Of a DNA stretch of 36,053 nucleotides, positions 1 to 9,051 are shown in pieces; the stretch's first letter is position 1; each line of letters starts with the position of its first letter. The DNA comes from Rhodanobacteraceae bacterium. GTDB lineage: Bacteria; Pseudomonadota; Gammaproteobacteria; Xanthomonadales; Rhodanobacteraceae. The stretch covers positions 1 through 36,053 of the forward strand of contig JAEUPP010000028.1 of NCBI GenBank assembly GCA_016790075.1, read 5' to 3'. Both the position numbers and the translations under genes were made by a program. The notes beneath the pieces were generated by a model. That model was given only the letters and a program-made list of their open reading frames with translations. It made no database searches and was not told the DNA's origin.

Positions 1-402
1 CCGCATGCGCTCCGAGATCGTCCCGCAAGGCGCGCTGGGCAAAGCGCTGACCTACCTGCAGGCCCACTGGCAGAAACTGACCCGCTTCGTCGAAGACCCC
101 GCCTGGCCCATCGACAACAACCGTTGCGAAAACGCCATTCGCCCCTTTGTCATCGGACGAAAAAACTTCCTGTTTGCCGACACACCCGCTGGCGCTCATG
201 CCAGTGCCGCCCTCTACAGCCTGATCGAAACCGCCAAAGCCAACGGCCACGAACCTTACACCTATCTCTGCCATGTCTTCACCCACCTGCCGCGCGCTCA
301 GTCGCTCACCGACTTTGAGGCCCTCTTGCCTTGGCGCCTCTCTGCTACGGATCTCAGCAGAGCGGTTGATGCTTGAGTAGATGGAGGTTGTGGAGCGCTT
401 AC
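1..402 (+). mobile_element. IS66-family element, 3' end (partial at window edge)
   Basis: This is the right-hand end of an IS66-family insertion sequence. It holds the C-terminal part of the transposase and a terminus ending in CGCTTAC at 396-402; read on the minus strand this is GTAAGCG, the tip typical of IS66-family inverted repeats. The same terminal 138 bp recurs inverted at 35916-36053 with 9 mismatches by hand count. The 8 bp next to the tip are gtttcagc, the expected length of an IS66 target duplication; the partner copy lies outside the window. The insertion cuts a YD-repeat reading frame that resumes at 403. Confidence 0.85.
2..376 (+). CDS. IS66-family transposase, C-terminal part
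   Basis: This is the C-terminal 124 or so residues of an IS66-type DDE transposase (TnpC), open to the window edge, so the true start is not visible. The segment DNNRCENAIRPFVIGRKN holds the glutamate that completes the DDE triad in this family, followed by the usual IGRKNFLFADTPAGAHASAA stretch and the YLCHVFTHLP helix near the end. The stop is at 374-376, 26 bp before the element tip. The reading frame is intact as far as visible. A closely related C terminus, differing at a few residues, is encoded on the minus strand at the other end of the window. Confidence 0.9.
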   Translation, partial: RMRSEIVPQGALGKALTYLQAHWQKLTRFVEDPAWPIDNNRCENAIRPFVIGRKNFLFADTPAGAHASAALYSLIETAKANGHEPYTYLCHVFTHLPRAQSLTDFEALLPWRLSATDLSRAVDA

Positions 403-477
403 GTTTCAGCAACCTATGACACCAGCGGTAATCTGACCGGCAAGATCATCACGACCGGCGCGCTGAGTGGCCAATAG
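403..477 (+). pseudogene. YD/RHS-repeat protein, 3' remnant cut by IS66
   Basis: Directly after the IS66 tip a reading frame runs 24 codons to a TAG stop at 475-477. It contains TYDTSGNLTGK, a good match to the YD-repeat consensus (Y-D-x-x-G-N-L) of RHS and related secreted or toxin-like proteins. There is no start codon, so it reads as the last piece of a larger gene disrupted by the insertion. The rest, if present, lies left of the window beyond the IS. The assignment rests on one repeat only. Confidence 0.5.
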
Positions 478-506
478 GGAACACCCGTTTGCGATCGTTC
501 CCGGGC

Positions 507-1199
507 TTACAGCAGTTGCGCTCGCAGCCCTGATACGAATCCGCGTCCCACGGGCACGTTGGCTCCGTTGGAAAGGCGCAGCTGCCAGCGGCTGCCGGAT
601 AGTGCGCTGAACTGCTGAACGTGGCGAAGGTTGACCAGCCAGGCCCGGTGGCAGCGCACAAAATCGGCTGGCAGCAGGCTGATTAGTCGCCCCAGCGGCT
701 TGTCATGCAGTTCGGAGCGCGCGGCGAGCATCACCTCGCTGTGGTCGCCATCGGCACGGATGGCAAGTACGTCGTCGAGACTGACCAGAGCTGTGCCACG
801 GGCGCGCCATACGTTGAGCCAACGCATGGCGCCGGGCCGGTGCTGCGCGGCGCCCGCGAGGCGATCGAGCGCCAGTCCCAGGCGCTCTTGATTGAACGGC
901 TTGGCGACAAAATCCAGAACGCCGTGGGCGAAGGCCTCCAGCGCACGGTCTGTGTGTGCCGAGACCACGATGGTGTGGAAGGCGCGCGCGCAGCAGCGCC
1001 GCAGTAGCTCGAAGCCGTCCTCGCCTTCAAGGTTGAGATCGAGCAGGACGCCATCGTAAACGGCTCGCGCGAGGCGATCTTCCGCCTCGGACAGAGCACA
1101 TGCCGCATCGAAGCGCATTCGCCCGCCGGTGTGCTCGCTCGCCAGGCGCAGCAAGCGCTGGCGCACCAGAATCTCGTCTTCAACGATCAGGACACGCAT
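507..1199 (-). CDS. LytTR-family response regulator
   Basis: This is a two-domain response regulator of 230 residues. The receiver domain (about 1-120) starts MRVLIVEDE, with acidic pocket E7/D8/E9, phospho-acceptor D54 in VLLDLNL, S80 and K100 in FVAKPF. The C-terminal DNA-binding domain is of LytTR type (about 130-230), with DDVLAIRADGDHSEVML and FVRCHRAWLVNLRHV, the standard LytTR signature. The frame is open further upstream, but this start gives a canonical receiver beginning. The gene overlaps the end of the kinase gene by 13 bp, so the two are translationally coupled and form a pair. Targets are unknown; LytTR regulators often control envelope or extracellular functions. Confidence 0.92.
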   Translation of the reverse strand: MRVLIVEDEILVRQRLLRLASEHTGGRMRFDAACALSEAEDRLARAVYDGVLLDLNLEGEDGFELLRRCCARAFHTIVVSAHTDRALEAFAHGVLDFVAKPFNQERLGLALDRLAGAAQHRPGAMRWLNVWRARGTALVSLDDVLAIRADGDHSEVMLAARSELHDKPLGRLISLLPADFVRCHRAWLVNLRHVQQFSALSGSRWQLRLSNGANVPVGRGFVSGLRAQLL

Positions 1200-2917
1200 G
1201 GCCACTCCATGGTGCTGCACCAGTAGTCTGCACGCGCGCCGTGGGCAAAGGACGCGCCTTGCGGCGACCTGCGTGCCAGGCTGGCGCGAACGTATTGCGT
1301 GCCGGTGCCGCCGTCGGCCAGGGATGTGGATCGTGTTGGTGCCAGCGGTGCGCGCAATTCGAGATGCACGCGACCCGCGTTGCGGTCGACGCGCAATGTG
1401 AATCCCTGTTCGGCGCAGGCGCGGAATCCGGCGTGGGTGAGCGCGTTTTCCACCAGGCAATGCAAGACGCCGGGTGGCAGATCGATGCCGGAAACGTCGC
1501 CCTCAACGCGGAACGCCACGCAGCCCTGCTGCGCAAGCCCGGCGATATCGAGCTGTACTCGGCACAGGGCTATTTCTTCGGACAGCGATACCTGATCGCG
1601 CTCGCTGTGCGCACGCAGCAGGCTGAAGTGTTCGGCCAACAGTTCCACCAGCCGGCTCGCGTGCGCAGGCGCTTGTTCGATCAGTTCCTGCAGCGAGGTC
1701 AGGCTGTTCATCAGCCAATGGGGTTGGATCGCCCGGTGCAGCAATTGCAGCCGGAGACGATCGCGCTCTGCGCTGAGCCGCTCGTGCAGCTCGCCCAAGC
1801 GGCGCGCGTGGGCGGCATCGTCGAGCATCAGATAGACCATCACCAGCGCCAGCGCGATGAAATAAAGCCCGTCGAGAAAGTCTGCCGGCCAGGCCAGGGC
1901 GACAAAGATACTGCTGAGCAACAGCGCACAAAGTGGGCGCACTTCCAGGGTTCGCCATTGCAGGCTGGCGATGGTCAGCGCCAGAACGAGCCCGCCAAAC
2001 TGTACTAACCAGCTGCGTGCGTCGAAGCCTGCTGGAGCCAGAACCAGCGACGAGAGCGCCAGCCAGGCAATGCCGAGGGTTGCAAACCAGCGGTGTGGGG
2101 CTGCGATGAAACGAGCGATCAAATAGCCGGGCAGGAGCAGTGCGGTCGCGGCATGCAAGGCCAGGATCAGGCTGAGACGCAGCGCATGCCAGTCGTAGTC
2201 ATAGCCAAACAGTGGGCGCCAGGATTCAGCTAGCGGCAACAACACACCGACCATGCCCAACGCCAGCAGCCAGGGGCGGCCAGCATCGCGCGTCTGTGTT
2301 GCGAGCGTCGTGCGCAAGGCAATCGACCAGTACGCCAGCGCGCTGACGATGGCGCCAAGCGCCAGCGCCACAACCAGCCAGCGCCACGCATAGCGGCGCG
2401 CCTGGGGGTAGCTCAGTACGCGGATGCCGGCTTCGGCGCTGGCCATCGCGCTGGCGCGATGGCTGGAGGCATGAATCATCACGCGGTGCGGACCTGGGCC
2501 GGCCAGCGAGCGATCCAGCAGGAACTGGCTATCGATACGTCCGGGCACTTCCTGGGGCCGTTCAGCCGCTGGCTGCCCGTTCTGGCCGATGAACTGGCCA
2601 TCCCAATAGACCGTGCTGGCCGCACGCAAAGACATGGTCAGCAACCAGGCTTCCCGTTGCGCCGATTCCGGCGCTTCGAGGCGGAAGCGCAACCAGTATT
2701 CCCCGTGCCAGCGCGCGAGCTCGGCTTGGTCCAGAGGACGCCAGGCATCCTCGGGCAACGCCAGCGCAGACCGGATATCGGCGGCGGGCGCAGCGCTCAT
2801 TTCCGCCTGCTGCATGGCCCACGCCGATTCCTGGTGCATGCCGCTTGCCACGAGCCACATCAGGCCCAGTCCGGCCAACAGAACGTGCAAGACAGTGGTT
2901 TGAAGTAGCCAGCGCAT
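1187..2917 (-). CDS. LytS/YehU-type membrane sensor histidine kinase
   Basis: This is a membrane sensor kinase of 576 residues. An N-terminal membrane segment (MRWLLQTTVLHVLLAGLGL) is followed by an extracytoplasmic domain of about 150 residues with a beta-sandwich look (YWLRFRL, STVYWDGQFIGQNG), then six to seven hydrophobic helices, the 7TMR-DISM type of layout. The cytoplasmic part carries the phosphoacceptor region of the His_kinase family: IQPHWLMNSL, a variant of the usual NPHFLFN, with the histidine at about residue 400. The ATPase domain is short: LVENALTH (N box) and DGGTGTQYVRAS (G box), but the usual V-x-N-x-G stretch between them reads LELRAPL, so catalysis may be weak. An in-frame start 36 bp upstream (2953) is possible. 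It partners the downstream regulator. Confidence 0.87.
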   Translation of the reverse strand: MRWLLQTTVLHVLLAGLGLMWLVASGMHQESAWAMQQAEMSAAPAADIRSALALPEDAWRPLDQAELARWHGEYWLRFRLEAPESAQREAWLLTMSLRAASTVYWDGQFIGQNGQPAAERPQEVPGRIDSQFLLDRSLAGPGPHRVMIHASSHRASAMASAEAGIRVLSYPQARRYAWRWLVVALALGAIVSALAYWSIALRTTLATQTRDAGRPWLLALGMVGVLLPLAESWRPLFGYDYDWHALRLSLILALHAATALLLPGYLIARFIAAPHRWFATLGIAWLALSSLVLAPAGFDARSWLVQFGGLVLALTIASLQWRTLEVRPLCALLLSSIFVALAWPADFLDGLYFIALALVMVYLMLDDAAHARRLGELHERLSAERDRLRLQLLHRAIQPHWLMNSLTSLQELIEQAPAHASRLVELLAEHFSLLRAHSERDQVSLSEEIALCRVQLDIAGLAQQGCVAFRVEGDVSGIDLPPGVLHCLVENALTHAGFRACAEQGFTLRVDRNAGRVHLELRAPLAPTRSTSLADGGTGTQYVRASLARRSPQGASFAHGARADYWCSTMEWPCVS

Positions 2918-3051
2918 GGACCGACATGCTACCGGGAAGTACGCCCTGCTCAATGCAGTTCGACCTGTTCCTGGAGACGTTCAGCGGTCGCCGCTGCGTC
3001 CGTTGCTGCCATGCAGAGCAAGCTTGCGCTCTGCTTGCACCGGAGCTCCGC

Positions 3052-4608
3052 ATGTTGTCGATTCCACGAGGTCTATTGTTGACAGTGCTGGCGCTGGTTG
3101 CCGGCCCCACCCACGCCACGATTGCTTTCGAGCCCTATCCGTTCGAGACCCAGGCGCATGGCACACACGACGCGGAGGTTGGGTTCTTCGAGGTTCCCAG
3201 ACGCCATGCCGAGCCCGACGGTCCGCGCTACAAGCTGCGTGTGGTTCGTCTCGCGGCGCGCCGACCGCTGGCCGGTGCAGCACCCATTGTTTATCTGGCC
3301 GGCGGTCCGGGTGGATCGGGTGTTGGCAGCGCGCGCGGACCTCGTTGGCCGATCTTCGACCAGATGCGCGCGCAGCACGACGTGTTGCTCTTCGATCAGC
3401 GCGGGACAGGAATGTCCGATGTGCCGCCGCCCTGTCCCTTTCAGCCCTCACCAACGGCTATGGATTTGCAAGGCGCACGCCTCGACGCGCAGGCCATCGC
3501 ACGCCGCTGTGTTGAGGAGTGGCGGCATGCGGGCATTGATCTTGACAGCTACACCACGCGGGAGAGCGCCGCCGATCTGAAGGCGTTGCAGCAGGCGTAT
3601 GGCGTTCCGAAAATTCAGCTCTGGGGCATGAGCTACGGCACGCATTTGTCGATTGCGGTACTGCGTGACTATCCCGAGATTGTTGCGCGCGCGGTGCTGA
3701 TGGGTGTTGAAGGGCCGGACGACACACTCAAACTCCCGCTCAGCGTCGACCGCATGCTGCAACGTCACGCCGCACTCCTGGCGGCCGATCCGGCATTGCG
3801 CTCTCAGTTCCCCGATCTCGTCGGCGACACGCGCGCACTGCTGGCCGACTTGCGCGCAGCACCGCGAACAGCGACGCGCTGGCGACCAGGTGGCACTCGC
3901 GAAGTGTTGCTTACCGAATTCGCAGCGCAACGCGCCATCGCCATGAGCCTCGGTCATCGCAGCTCGGCGCGCCGCGTACCGCTGATGGTGCAGTCGGCGC
4001 GCCAGGGCGACGACAGTCTGCTTGCAGAATTCGTCTACGCCATCGACCTGCGCGAGGATCAACTTCGGGCGATGCCGCTGGCGATGGACTACGCCTCCGG
4101 TGTGAGCGCTGCGCGACTCCAGCAGATCGAGGCTGAGGCAACGCAGAGCTTGTTCGGGCATGCGCTCAATTTCCCTTTTCCAGAGATCGGCGACGGGCTT
4201 GGTTTGCGCAAGCTCGACGATGCTTTCCGCGCGCCGCTGCACAGTTCGGCGCCGATCCTGCTGGTCAGCGGCGATCTGGATTTGCGCACGCCACCATCGA
4301 ATGCCGAAGCACTGGCCGCAACGCTGTCGCAGGCAGGCCACCTGGTCATCGCCAATGCACTGCATGACGACGATCTGTGGCTCAGTCATGCGGACATCGC
4401 CCCAATTCTCCAGGCGTTCTTTGCCGGTGCCGCGCCAGTTGATCGCCAGCTTCAGGCGGCGCCGCCTGACTACGCTACCAACCTCTATGCCGAACTCTGG
4501 CGCGAACTCAAACTGCCGATCTTCAAGCTACTGGCCATTATCGTCGCCTCGGCCCTGGTCTTGCGCTACGGCTGGCGCCGGTGGCGTCGGGCGATAAGCC
4601 GCCGATGA
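3052..4608 (+). CDS. Secreted alpha/beta hydrolase, S33 peptidase-like
   Basis: An exported hydrolase of 518 residues. It begins with a signal peptide (MLSIPRGLLLTVLALVAGPTHA). The alpha/beta-hydrolase fold is marked by YLAGGPGGSG (oxyanion motif), LLFDQRGTGMSD, the nucleophile elbow GMSYGTH, and LLVSGDLDLRTPP, which carries the likely catalytic aspartate. The catalytic histidine is probably in NALHDDDL. This set matches the proline-iminopeptidase/tripeptidyl-aminopeptidase branch (S33); the substrate is unknown. A hydrophobic helix near the C terminus (LLAIIVASALVLRYGW) followed by many arginines suggests membrane anchoring. The start is chosen for the signal peptide and the GGAG at 3042-3045; the frame is open further upstream. 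It is divergent from the kinase gene across 134 bp. Confidence 0.8.
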   Translation: MLSIPRGLLLTVLALVAGPTHATIAFEPYPFETQAHGTHDAEVGFFEVPRRHAEPDGPRYKLRVVRLAARRPLAGAAPIVYLAGGPGGSGVGSARGPRWPIFDQMRAQHDVLLFDQRGTGMSDVPPPCPFQPSPTAMDLQGARLDAQAIARRCVEEWRHAGIDLDSYTTRESAADLKALQQAYGVPKIQLWGMSYGTHLSIAVLRDYPEIVARAVLMGVEGPDDTLKLPLSVDRMLQRHAALLAADPALRSQFPDLVGDTRALLADLRAAPRTATRWRPGGTREVLLTEFAAQRAIAMSLGHRSSARRVPLMVQSARQGDDSLLAEFVYAIDLREDQLRAMPLAMDYASGVSAARLQQIEAEATQSLFGHALNFPFPEIGDGLGLRKLDDAFRAPLHSSAPILLVSGDLDLRTPPSNAEALAATLSQAGHLVIANALHDDDLWLSHADIAPILQAFFAGAAPVDRQLQAAPPDYATNLYAELWRELKLPIFKLLAIIVASALVLRYGWRRWRRAISRR

Positions 4609-4698
4609 GATGTGGCGCAGGAAGAACCGAAAGCGAAAAGCGCAAACACGATGGACAGCGATAGGCGCCGTTATCCGCTGCAAGGCCCGGAGGAACGG

Positions 4699-5139
4699 TC
4701 AGGCTGGGCTTCGGGACAAGACAGGCCAGACCTGACGCGTGCCGACAAGATGCGGTGCGGCGATGCCGATGCAGATCAGCGAACTCCAGCACCAGAACGC
4801 AACGCCATTTTCACCCGGGGCAGCAGCGGCGAGAACGAGTCCGCCAAGGCCACGCAACAGGTAAATTCCCGTGATGACACATAAGCCGGTACGAAGCAGT
4901 GGAAGTCGCGCAATGACGCCAGCAGCGGAGAGCGCATAGGTCGCCCAGATGGCAAGTACAGCGGCAATTCCGCTCGTGATGAGGGTAGGGGCTCTATGGC
5001 CGGCGGCAGCCAGTTGCGCCATCTGCTCGCCCGCGCCAAGGAAGCGATACCAGGACGGGCCGAAGACGATACAGCCGACGTGGATCAGGGCTGCAGCAGC
5101 ACTTAGCCCAGCGCCGGCCAGCAAGCAAGAATTTGCCAT
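4699..5139 (-). CDS. Small four-helix membrane protein, unknown function
   Basis: A hydrophobic protein of 146 residues with about four membrane helices (roughly 5-27, 48-72, 76-104 and 112-132) and only short loops. I do not recognise the family with certainty; similar small four-helix proteins occur widely in proteobacteria. One glycine/alanine-rich helix carries YLLRGLGGLVLA. It runs convergently toward the hydrolase gene, with 90 bp between the stops, and seems to be a single-gene unit. Nothing nearby suggests a role. Confidence 0.65.
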   Translation of the reverse strand: MANSCLLAGAGLSAAAALIHVGCIVFGPSWYRFLGAGEQMAQLAAAGHRAPTLITSGIAAVLAIWATYALSAAGVIARLPLLRTGLCVITGIYLLRGLGGLVLAAAAPGENGVAFWCWSSLICIGIAAPHLVGTRQVWPVLSRSPA

Positions 5140-5416
5140 GTCACCCGTTGATCTGAGGTTGAGCCGTTGGCCGCGACATGTGATGCGGCGCCGGGCTGCG
5201 GATTGGCAGGGAGGATACAGACAGTCCTGTTCGAGGACATCCAGCGATTGGAACAGTCACTGGGACGTAGGCACTTTAGAGTGCCCAGGGAATAGCTTCG
5301 TAACAGGACACTGTCGTCAGGTCCGGGCCTGATCGTGACGTTTCATTGCCGACCTGGCAGGTGCTTACACGGTCAGGCACACTTGTTCTGGACTATTGCG
5401 ATTGAGCTGTATTCTC

Positions 5417-6292
5417 ATGCTGAAACACTGGTTGTATCTGTTTTTTCTCGCATTGATTGCTCCAAGCGGCCCGTCAGCAGCACAGATGCAAAGCGGTGAG
5501 ATCCGCAAGGCGAGCCTGCCGCTCTCGCAGCATATGCTGGTCGAGATCGTGGTGAAGCAGCCGGCGCTTGCTATTGACGTTCTGCCGCGTGCGGGTGTGG
5601 TCTTTTCGGGCGGTTTTGCGGTGCCGTCTTTCAGCCCTGGCGACGTCAAGGCGGCGGAGCAAGCCATCGCGCTGCTACGAGAACGCGCCGGTGAGCTGGA
5701 ACTCGGCGCGATGATCGCGGATGCCGCGGCGCGCAAACTCGACCGCGACACGTTCGCGCCAGAACTTGCCATTGAAATGCTTGTGCTGCCGTCCGGTACC
5801 ATCTACCCGCGTCGCGATCGACCGCCGCAGAAGCGGGTCATGGTTCTCGAACCACGCTTCGGCTTCAATGCCAGCGCATCAGAGCTCAAGCTCTCTATCC
5901 AGTTGCAGATAGAAGATCGCATCAGCGTCGATGGCCGTAGCCGCGCCCGCCCGCAATTCTTGACCTCAGCGACATTCGCTTACACCGCACCAGACATCGC
6001 CGAAGCCGGCGATCGTGATACCCGCCTGGCACTCTGGGCCGTACATGTCGCCAATCGCGACCGTTTCCGGCAGCTGTTGCGTGATGCAGTCGATCCGGCG
6101 TTCGACATGCTCAATGCGGCGTTCCTGACGCGCAACGAAAAACCCGATCGAACGCAGATACACAAGGAGTCTGTTGACGGCGTATCGACGAAGCTCGCCG
6201 TGCTGAAGGAACAGGGCGGGCGGCGCTGGTTCAAACTCGCTCCGACCACCGTTGGACTGATGCGATCAGTTGGCCCACTACCAGCGGACTGA
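5417..6292 (+). CDS. Exported protein of unknown function
   Basis: A protein of 291 residues with an N-terminal signal peptide (MLKHWLYLFFLALIAPSGPSAA). The mature part is soluble, mixed alpha/beta by appearance, with no cysteine motif or catalytic signature that I recognise. ELKLSIQLQIEDRISVDGRSRARPQF reads like beta strands and the last third is helical. The ATG at 5417 is preferred because it puts the signal peptide at the N terminus; a TTG at 5396 is in frame. It stands alone, about 280 bp from the divergent membrane-protein gene and 340 bp before comEC. Function is not assigned. Confidence 0.7.
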   Translation: MLKHWLYLFFLALIAPSGPSAAQMQSGEIRKASLPLSQHMLVEIVVKQPALAIDVLPRAGVVFSGGFAVPSFSPGDVKAAEQAIALLRERAGELELGAMIADAAARKLDRDTFAPELAIEMLVLPSGTIYPRRDRPPQKRVMVLEPRFGFNASASELKLSIQLQIEDRISVDGRSRARPQFLTSATFAYTAPDIAEAGDRDTRLALWAVHVANRDRFRQLLRDAVDPAFDMLNAAFLTRNEKPDRTQIHKESVDGVSTKLAVLKEQGGRRWFKLAPTTVGLMRSVGPLPAD

Positions 6293-6635
6293 TCGAACTG
6301 GCGGGTTACATGGACATCCCCCTGCATGAGTAGCCATCGTTCCGAACGATGTGAAGCCAGTTGTGCGCTACCGGAATTTGCTCCATGGGAAACCGTTCCA
6401 CCGCGTCAGAATAGTTGTCACTAGCTTGCGGCCTGGCTTACGGCAGCTGTGACATATGCGCACGGAGTTGTGATGCAAATCCGGCGCATTGCAACCAGCG
6501 GCGGTTGTGTTCCGGTGGCGCAGTGCCTGTGTTGCCAGGTACTCAGCCTAGGAAAATTCCTAGCTCAGATCGCGGCAATCACCGCTGTGCTTGCGTCGCT
6601 GGTCGCGCCATGCTGGCGGCAACGCTACGGCATGG
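6293..6635. other. Intergenic region before comEC with two short dyads
   Basis: There is no convincing gene in these 343 bp. A perfect 8-bp-arm dyad, CATCGTTCCGAACGATG, lies at 6335-6351, 43 bp after the preceding stop, and could form an RNA hairpin, but no T-tract follows. A second dyad, CTAGGAAAATTCCTAG (6548-6563), has 7-bp arms around AA and lies about 70 bp upstream of the comEC start. It could be an operator. An open frame from 6449 runs into comEC in another frame and looks spurious. Confidence 0.4.
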
Positions 6636-8987
6636 ATGCCCGCGATGCATCGGATCAGTGTTGCGCTAGTTCGCCTGCGGGAATGTTCCGCCTGTCGCTT
6701 GCGCCATGCGTTTGCGCCACTGGCGCTGGTGCTGGTGCTGGCGGGCGCGGCCGTGTTGCCGCTATTGCCACGACTCCCGTCGCCGGCAGTCTGCGTGGTG
6801 ACTTTCGTCGTCTCACTGGTGCTGTGGCGCTGGCCGTTGCTGCGCTGGATCGCTCTGCCGTTAGTGGGCGCAGCCTGGTGCGGCTGGTGGGCGGATCTGG
6901 CATTGCAGCGACGCCTGCCGCAACAACTGGAAGGCGCTGATCTGGATCTGCAGGTGCAGCTCGCTGAACTGCCGGACCGGCGCGGCGACTCGACGCGGCT
7001 CGACCTTGATGTTGAGCACGCAATGCTGGACGGGCGCCCGGTCGCGCTGAGCGGCCGTATTCGTGTCGCCTGGTATGGCGAGACGCCGCCGCTGCGGCCG
7101 TGCTCGCGCTGGCAGCTGCGGGCCAGGCTCAAACGTCCGCGTGGTGCGAGCAATCCCGGGGGAGTGGATATGGAACGGCATGCGCTGCAGCTTGGCATTC
7201 GGGCCACCGGCTACCTGCGCACCGAAGTGACACCGCGTGAACTCGGCCTGGCGCGCTTCTGCCTGGATGCCTGGCGTGAGCGGATTGCTCACGCGATCGA
7301 GCGCAGCGTGGCCGATACGCGCCTTGCCGCGTTGCTGCGGGCACTCGCCGTAGGCGACCAGCGCGGACTGGACGACGCCCATTGGCAGGTGCTGCGCGCG
7401 ACTGGCGTCGGACATTTGATAGCGATTTCCGGTTTTCACGTGGGCATGCTCGCGCTGGCCGCTGCCGCATGCGCGCGCTGGCTGTGGCGCTGCTGTCCAC
7501 GGCTGGTTTTGCGCTGGCCCGGCGCAGTGCTCGAAGCACCGTTCGCGCTGCTGGCGGCAAGCGTCTACACCGCACTGGCCGGCTTTGGTCTGGCTACGCT
7601 GAGGACGCTGCTGATGCTGGCGGTATTCGCGCTGGCGCAGCTGTTGCGCCGCCACTTGCCGGTAACACAGTCGTTAGCGCTGGCATTGCTTGTGCTGTTC
7701 GCGGCCGATCCGCTGGCGATTCTGTCGCCGGGTTTCTGGCTGTCATTCGCCGGTGTCGCGTTGCTGGTTTATGCGTTGCGCGAACCTCGACGCCGTGCCT
7801 GGTGGCGCGAACTTGCGCCAGCGCAGATCGCGATGAGCCTGGGCCTGCTGCCGCTGACGGTCTGGTTCTTCGCGCAGAGTTCGTTGGTCGGCCCCATTGC
7901 GAATCTGGTGGCAGTGCCATGGATCAGCCTGGTAGTTGTACCGGTGACATTGGCAGGAGCGCTGATCGTGGTGCCGCTGCCGCATATTGGTGCACCACTG
8001 CTGTGGTTGGCGGCGAACTTGCTTGATCCGCAATGGGCGCTGCTGCGGTGGCAGGCCAGCTGGCCGCTGGCGCAGTGGTATTTCGCGGAAACCTCGGTGC
8101 TCGCCTTTGGTGCGGCTGCCTTGGGCGTGGCATGGCTGTTGTTGCCTCGTGCGGTACCGCTGCGCGGGCTGGGCTTGTTGCTGTTGCTGCCGCAGCTATG
8201 GCCATCGCCACGTAGCCCGGCACCCGGTGACTTCGAACTCAGCGTGATCGACGTCGGGCAGGGGCTAAGCGTACTGGTGCGTACTCAGCGTCATGCCTTG
8301 CTTTACGATGCGGGCGCACGTTTTCCTTCAGGTTTCGATCTTGGTGAGGCGGTTGTTGTTCCGTCACTGCATGCACTTGGCGTGCGTACGCTCGACGGCC
8401 TGATCGTAAGTCACGCCGACAACGACCATGCGGGTGGCGTTGACGCAATACTGCGCCAGCTGCCGCCGAAAGCGTTGTGGCTAGGTGATCCGGGCATCGT
8501 GCCGGGACGCGGCAGACCTTGCCGTGCAGGGCAACGCTGGATCTGGGATACGGTTGAGTTTCACATGCTGCACCCGGCGGACAAGACCAGCGGCAGTGAG
8601 AACGACCAATCCTGCGTCTTGCTCGTGCAGAGTGGCACTGCGCGAGTGCTGCTGACTGGCGACATCAGCGCCCGGGTAGAACCCGCCGTTGCCGTCGCCG
8701 CTGGCCACGAGCCGCTGGTTCTGGTCGTGCCGCACCATGGCAGCAAGACCTCGTCGAGTGCGGCATTGCTGGATTCGCTGACGGTGCAGCAGGCGCTGGT
8801 CTCGGCGGCCTACCGCAGCCGCTTCGGTCATCCTCATGCGGAAGTGGTTGCCCGTTATCACGAGCGCGGCATCACCCTGGTCAACACGGCGACGGCTGGC
8901 TGCATACGCCTGCGGTTTTCACCACGTGCGCCGCCGCAGACCATCGAGCATTGCCGCCGCGATCGTGTGCGCTACTGGACTGAGTAG
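6636..8987 (+). CDS. comEC: ComEC/Rec2 DNA-uptake channel protein
   Basis: This is the inner-membrane channel that carries one strand of transforming DNA into the cytoplasm. About 783 residues, a normal length. The N-terminal part has membrane helices and the OB-like DUF4131 segment (SGRIRVAWYGE...). The central Competence domain includes the hallmark LIAISGFHVGMLA and many helices. The C-terminal metallo-beta-lactamase-like domain includes DVGQGLSVLV, YDAGARFPSGFDLGE, SHADNDHAGG and VPHHGSKTSSS, so the metal ligands appear kept. The start is uncertain: ATG 6636, ATG 6645 or an upstream TTG at 6591 all fit and none has a strong ribosome site. No other competence gene is in the window. Confidence 0.93.
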   Translation: MPAMHRISVALVRLRECSACRLRHAFAPLALVLVLAGAAVLPLLPRLPSPAVCVVTFVVSLVLWRWPLLRWIALPLVGAAWCGWWADLALQRRLPQQLEGADLDLQVQLAELPDRRGDSTRLDLDVEHAMLDGRPVALSGRIRVAWYGETPPLRPCSRWQLRARLKRPRGASNPGGVDMERHALQLGIRATGYLRTEVTPRELGLARFCLDAWRERIAHAIERSVADTRLAALLRALAVGDQRGLDDAHWQVLRATGVGHLIAISGFHVGMLALAAAACARWLWRCCPRLVLRWPGAVLEAPFALLAASVYTALAGFGLATLRTLLMLAVFALAQLLRRHLPVTQSLALALLVLFAADPLAILSPGFWLSFAGVALLVYALREPRRRAWWRELAPAQIAMSLGLLPLTVWFFAQSSLVGPIANLVAVPWISLVVVPVTLAGALIVVPLPHIGAPLLWLAANLLDPQWALLRWQASWPLAQWYFAETSVLAFGAAALGVAWLLLPRAVPLRGLGLLLLLPQLWPSPRSPAPGDFELSVIDVGQGLSVLVRTQRHALLYDAGARFPSGFDLGEAVVVPSLHALGVRTLDGLIVSHADNDHAGGVDAILRQLPPKALWLGDPGIVPGRGRPCRAGQRWIWDTVEFHMLHPADKTSGSENDQSCVLLVQSGTARVLLTGDISARVEPAVAVAAGHEPLVLVVPHHGSKTSSSAALLDSLTVQQALVSAAYRSRFGHPHAEVVARYHERGITLVNTATAGCIRLRFSPRAPPQTIEHCRRDRVRYWTE

Positions 8988-9051
8988 TTGCAGCGGGAGT
9001 TCGCCAGCCTCGCGCGGAAACCCTTCATTCATTGCCACACTGCCAGGCGCG

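Noticed and set aside
6449-6940. 163-codon frame overlapping the start of comEC
   Set aside because: It lies mostly inside comEC in another frame, is Gly/Ala-rich at the end and has no recognised content.
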